A stretch of DNA of 9,032 nt from JBDRGX01 sp043817485 [NCBI: bacterium] (lineage in GTDB: Bacteria; JBDRGX01). Shown in pieces: positions 6,728 through 9,032 of the stretch (the first letter of the stretch is position 1; every line of letters begins with the position of its first letter). Location: contig JBDRGX010000007.1 in NCBI GenBank assembly GCA_043817485.1, positions 1-9,032 on the forward strand, written 5' to 3'. A program made the translations under genes and the position numbers. The notes under the pieces are model-generated. The model was not told the DNA's origin, searched no databases, and was given only the letters and a program-made list of their open reading frames with translations.

Positions 6728-6757
6728 TTGAACCGACGATTTAAATCGTCGGTTCAA
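6728..6757. terminator. 30-bp perfect palindrome, probable bidirectional terminator
   Basis: TTGAACCGACGAT, a TTAA centre, and the exact reverse complement make a 30-bp palindrome that would fold on either RNA strand as a 13-bp stem with a 4-nt loop. It lies in the 80-bp gap between two convergent genes, the permease stop (6715) and the TPR stop (6796). Its stem is about half G+C against very A+T-rich surroundings. No U-tract follows on either strand, so it is not a canonical intrinsic terminator. It may block RNA decay, or belong to a repeat family. AAATCG recurs next to it (6756-6761). Confidence 0.6.
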
Positions 6758-6795
6758 ATCGATTCACCATTAAAAATAAATAAAAATTATAAACT

Positions 6796-7503
6796 TTACT
6801 TATTTTTCAACCATTCAATTTTATCTTGTATTTCTTTTTTAAAAGAACTTTCAGGATAAAAATCTATCAATTTTTGATAAGTATTTATTGCTTCTTTTTC
6901 TTTATTAGATTTAGCATAAATATCAGCCATAGATATAATTGCATATTCTGCTAAAATAGTATTTTTATATTCTTTTTCTACTTGTTTATAATAAAAAATG
7001 CTTTTTTCATTATTGTTTAAAGATTTACAACAACTTGCTAAATTTAATTTAATATAAGCAATTTCTATAGTTCCTCTAAATTTAAATAAACATTTTTGAT
7101 ATATTTCTGTAGCTTTTTTAAAATTCTTAAGTTCATAATAACAATGACCAGTATATAAAAAAGCTTCTTTTGCATCTTGAGTAAAAGAATATTTAGATAT
7201 AATTTTTTGATAAGATTTCAATGCTTTATTATATTTTTCTTCATTAGTGTTAAAAATAATTCCTTCGTTATTTTCTTTTAATGTTTGATGAAAATATTGA
7301 TGGGCTTTTTGCAATAATTTTACTGATTGATTCGTAGTTTTATTTATAGATAAATTTACAACAAAAATAATTATTAAAAAAGCAATAATTATTCCACCAG
7401 CAATTAATATTTGTTGTTTATATTTTTCAATTTTAGATAAAAAACGAAATATTATTTCTGTAAATGCATCATGTCTCATTTCTTTTCTTGTAATCTTACT
7501 CAT
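6796..7503 (-). CDS. Membrane-anchored TPR protein (YfgM/TolA-binding-like)
   Basis: This 235-aa protein has a basic cytoplasmic N-terminus beginning MSKITRKEMRHDAF, one transmembrane helix at about 31-51 (QILIAGGIIIAFLIIIFVVN), and an extracytoplasmic TPR array. Recognisable repeats run at about 86-110 (NKALKSYQKIISKY), 112-145 (AFLYTGHCYYELKNFKKATE), 148-181 and 185-219 (AIISMADIYAKSNKEKEAIN). The topology and N-terminal signature resemble YfgM-like or TPR_21 proteins that scaffold partners at the cell envelope, but the partner is unknown. The start at 7503 is chosen because AAAGGA (minus strand, 7511-7516) lies 7 nt upstream. A longer reading to 7557 enters the tRNA and is rejected. It lies 24 nt downstream of tRNA-Arg, without a terminator between, and is probably cotranscribed with it. 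It converges on the permease gene. Domain architecture is clear; exact family is tentative. Confidence 0.85.
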   Translation of the reverse strand: MSKITRKEMRHDAFTEIIFRFLSKIEKYKQQILIAGGIIIAFLIIIFVVNLSINKTTNQSVKLLQKAHQYFHQTLKENNEGIIFNTNEEKYNKALKSYQKIISKYSFTQDAKEAFLYTGHCYYELKNFKKATEIYQKCLFKFRGTIEIAYIKLNLASCCKSLNNNEKSIFYYKQVEKEYKNTILAEYAIISMADIYAKSNKEKEAINTYQKLIDFYPESSFKKEIQDKIEWLKNK

Positions 7504-7527
7504 ATTTATTTTCCTTTTATTGTTAAG

Positions 7528-7602
7528 TGCGCCTGAGAGGACTCGAACCTCCGACACACGGTTTAGGAAACCGTTGCTCTATCCATACTGAGCTACAGGC
7601 GC
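7528..7602 (-). tRNA. tRNA-Arg (anticodon CCU)
   Basis: The minus strand gives a full cloverleaf: acceptor GCGCCTG/CAGGCGC, D-arm GCTC/GAGC around AGTATGGATA, anticodon stem ACGGT/ACCGT with loop TTCCTAA (anticodon CCT, read CCU), variable GTGTC, and T-arm GGAGG-TTCGAGT-CCTCT. All stems are paired apart from one G-U in the T stem. The discriminator base is A (7528). The length is 75 nt, and CCA is not encoded (the next bases are CTT), so it must be added by nucleotidyltransferase. It reads AGG codons. Confidence 0.96.
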
Positions 7603-7686
7603 ATTTTAATTTAATCATATTTATTAAGGATAGAACAATCGTAATTATTTATTTTCATATCATGCTTATGGTTAATGAACAAAAAT

Positions 7687-7710
7687 ATTATATCATTTAT
7701 TGTCTGTCAA
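7687..7710 (-). promoter_or_regulatory. Promoter of the tRNA-Arg / TPR unit
   Basis: A perfect extended -10, TGATATAAT (7687-7695), is present on the minus strand. A perfect TTGACA (7705-7710) lies only 12 bp upstream of TATAAT, which is too close for normal pairing. It would instead fit TATTTT (7682-7687) with a 17-bp spacer. Either reading starts transcription near 7675-7680, about 75 nt before the tRNA 5' end. The element begins just 18 nt after the rarA stop, and no terminator separates rarA from it. The 125-bp gap 7603-7727 holds nothing else I can identify. Confidence 0.6.
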
Positions 7711-7727
7711 TTTTAAAAACAAAAATT

Positions 7728-9032
7728 TTATTTATTTTCTTTAATTCTTTTTTCCCAATATTCTAATCTTTCTTTAATAGTTTTTTCAAATCCTAAATTC
7801 GTAGGAAAATAAAATTGTTTAAAATCTGGCATATATTCTTGAGAAACAAAATGAAAAGGATAATCATGAGGATATTTATAATTTTGCTCATTATCAAGTG
7901 TTTCTTTTTTATAATCTGTATTTCTAAGATGATCAGGTACTGGTCTTGATTTGTTTTCCTTTACCTCATTTAAAGCTTCTGTAATTGCTAAATAAGCAGA
8001 ATTACTTTTTGGAGCAGTAGCAACATAAATTACTGCTTGTGCTAAAGGAATTCGAGCTTCTGGCATACCAATAAATTTTATTACTTGCAAAGTAGCATTT
8101 GCTAAAACTAAAGCCATTGGATCAGCATTACCTACATCTTCAGCAGCACAAATAACTATTCTTCGAGCAATAAAAAGAGGATCTTCTCCACAATGAAGCA
8201 TTTTAGCTAACCAATATAAACTTGCATCTGGATTTGAACCACGCATACTTTTGATAAAAGCAGAAATAATATCATAATGCATATCTCCATCTTTGTCATA
8301 TTGAAGAGATTTTTTTTGAATAGATTCTTCGGCAATATGAAGTGTAAAATCAATTTCATTATTTTCATTTGGCAATGTAGTTAAAACACCTATTTCTAAA
8401 GCATTTAACGCTTTTCTTGCATCTCCATTAGAATATTTAACTAAATGATTTAAGGATTCTTTATGTAAATTAACTTTATATTGACCTAATCCAAATTCTT
8501 TATTTTCAAGAGATTTATTTAAAATTGTTTCTATATTTTTATCTGTTAATGAATTAAATTGAAAAATGTTTGTACGAGATAATAAAGCAGAATTGATATA
8601 AAAATAAGGATTTTCTACAGTAGCACCAATTAAAATAATAATTCCATTTTCTACATCTGGTAAAAGTGCATCTTGTTGAAGTTTATTAAATCTATGAATT
8701 TCATCAATAAAAAGAATAGTTTTTTTAGAATAAAGTTGCCTTCTTTCTTTAGCTTTTTGAATATTTTTATGAATATCTGCTACTCCAGAAGTAACCGCAT
8801 TTATTCGTTCAAAAAAAGATTTTGTTTTTTCTGCAATAATTAAAGCAAGTGCTGTTTTCCCAGATCCTGGAGGTCCATGAAAAATAATAGAACTTATTCT
8901 ATCAGATTCAATAGATCTTTTTAATAAAGTATTTGCACCTAAAATATGCTCTTGCCCTACAAAATCTTCTAAATTTCGAGGCCGTATTTTAGCAGAAAGA
9001 GGTAAATCATCAATTTCTTTTTTTAAAACATT
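7728..9032 (-). CDS. rarA: Replication-associated recombination protein RarA/MgsA (5' end outside window)
   Basis: The frame is open from the window edge to the stop, giving 434 residues; only the start codon and a few residues are missing. This AAA+ ATPase works at stalled replication forks with SSB, in the Mgs1/WRNIP1 family. Numbering from the edge, PLSAKIRPRNLEDFVGQEHI (10-29) is the typical N-terminus. Walker A is GPPGSGKT (53-60), Walker B LFIDEIHRF with D110-E111, sensor 1 GATVENP (136-142), the arginine finger region SRT (152-154), and sensor 2 SNGDARKAL (201-209). From about 251 (MHYDIISAFIKSMRGSNPDA) comes the tetramerisation/MgsA C-terminal domain with ARRIVICAAEDVGNADP. The sensor 1 motif usually reads GATTENP, so T is V here, a mild change. 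All catalytic motifs are intact. It is followed by the tRNA-Arg promoter with no clear terminator, so read-through into the tRNA/TPR unit is possible. Confidence 0.95.
   Translation of the reverse strand, partial: NVLKKEIDDLPLSAKIRPRNLEDFVGQEHILGANTLLKRSIESDRISSIIFHGPPGSGKTALALIIAEKTKSFFERINAVTSGVADIHKNIQKAKERRQLYSKKTILFIDEIHRFNKLQQDALLPDVENGIIILIGATVENPYFYINSALLSRTNIFQFNSLTDKNIETILNKSLENKEFGLGQYKVNLHKESLNHLVKYSNGDARKALNALEIGVLTTLPNENNEIDFTLHIAEESIQKKSLQYDKDGDMHYDIISAFIKSMRGSNPDASLYWLAKMLHCGEDPLFIARRIVICAAEDVGNADPMALVLANATLQVIKFIGMPEARIPLAQAVIYVATAPKSNSAYLAITEALNEVKENKSRPVPDHLRNTDYKKETLDNEQNYKYPHDYPFHFVSQEYMPDFKQFYFPTNLGFEKTIKERLEYWEKRIKENK

Noticed and set aside
6751-6772. GGTTCAAATC...CACCA resembling the T-arm and CCA end of a tRNA
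   Set aside because: The bases flanking the TTCAAAT loop do not pair as a 5-bp T stem, and no acceptor, D or anticodon arms exist upstream. It is the right arm of the palindrome plus adjacent sequence.
7504-7557. N-terminal extension of the TPR protein (MSEVRVLSGAL...) starting at 7557
   Set aside because: These codons read through the 3' half of the tRNA-Arg gene. MSEVRVLSGAL-type peptides are a familiar artefact of translating a tRNA T-arm. The ATG at 7503 has a proper AAAGGA site.
7527-7766. Plus-strand frame across the tRNA and the rarA 3' end
   Set aside because: It begins in the antisense of the tRNA (MRLRGLEPPTHGLG is a typical tRNA-antisense peptide) and runs over the promoter region.
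7728-8375. A separate 215-aa gene starting with TTG at 8375
   Set aside because: The same frame stays open to the window edge and encodes the Walker A, Walker B, sensor 1 and sensor 2 motifs of RarA, so the TTG is an internal Leu codon.

Overview
This is an extremely A+T-rich bacterial chromosome segment. Third codon positions are nearly all A or T, and G+C-rich stretches are confined to the tRNA, one palindrome and a few RNA elements. No phage, transposase, CRISPR or defence genes are visible. The gene set (a small RRM protein, citramalate synthase, an EIIA/CBS/ArsB-NhaD-type permease trio and RarA) suits an anaerobic, probably uncultured lineage such as those around Elusimicrobia or Omnitrophota. 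This placement is an impression from gene content; the sequence does not prove it.

Left part (1-684): the edge carries what looks like the 3' portion of a 6S-type RNA on the plus strand. It converges on a 96-aa RNA-binding RRM protein gene on the minus strand. That gene has a well-formed extended -10 promoter, a leader of about 110 nt, a small hairpin around its Shine-Dalgarno sequence, and a possible 7-codon leader ORF.

Middle part (685-6715, plus strand): a polyprenyl-phosphate sugar-1-phosphate transferase stands alone. It is followed by a five-gene run that is probably one operon: cimA, an unrecognised conserved-looking 210-aa protein, a PTS EIIA (type 2) domain protein, a CBS-pair protein, and an ArsB/NhaD/SLC13-type permease. 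Gaps are 13, 26 and 2 nt, then a 4-nt ATGA overlap. The last three look like a permease with two possible cytoplasmic control proteins, one phosphorylatable at His and one able to bind a nucleotide. An AU-only hairpin lies in the cimA leader.

Right part (6716-9032, minus strand): a 30-bp perfect palindrome separates the permease from the convergent TPR gene and probably ends transcription both ways. A tRNA-Arg(CCU) lies 24 nt upstream of the TPR membrane-protein gene and probably shares its promoter. The window closes with nearly all of rarA/mgsA, lacking only its first codons.

The items most worth a second look are the EIIA/CBS/permease module with an apparently altered second-repeat Asp, the unknown gene translationally close to cimA, the RRM leader, and the 6S-like RNA at the edge.
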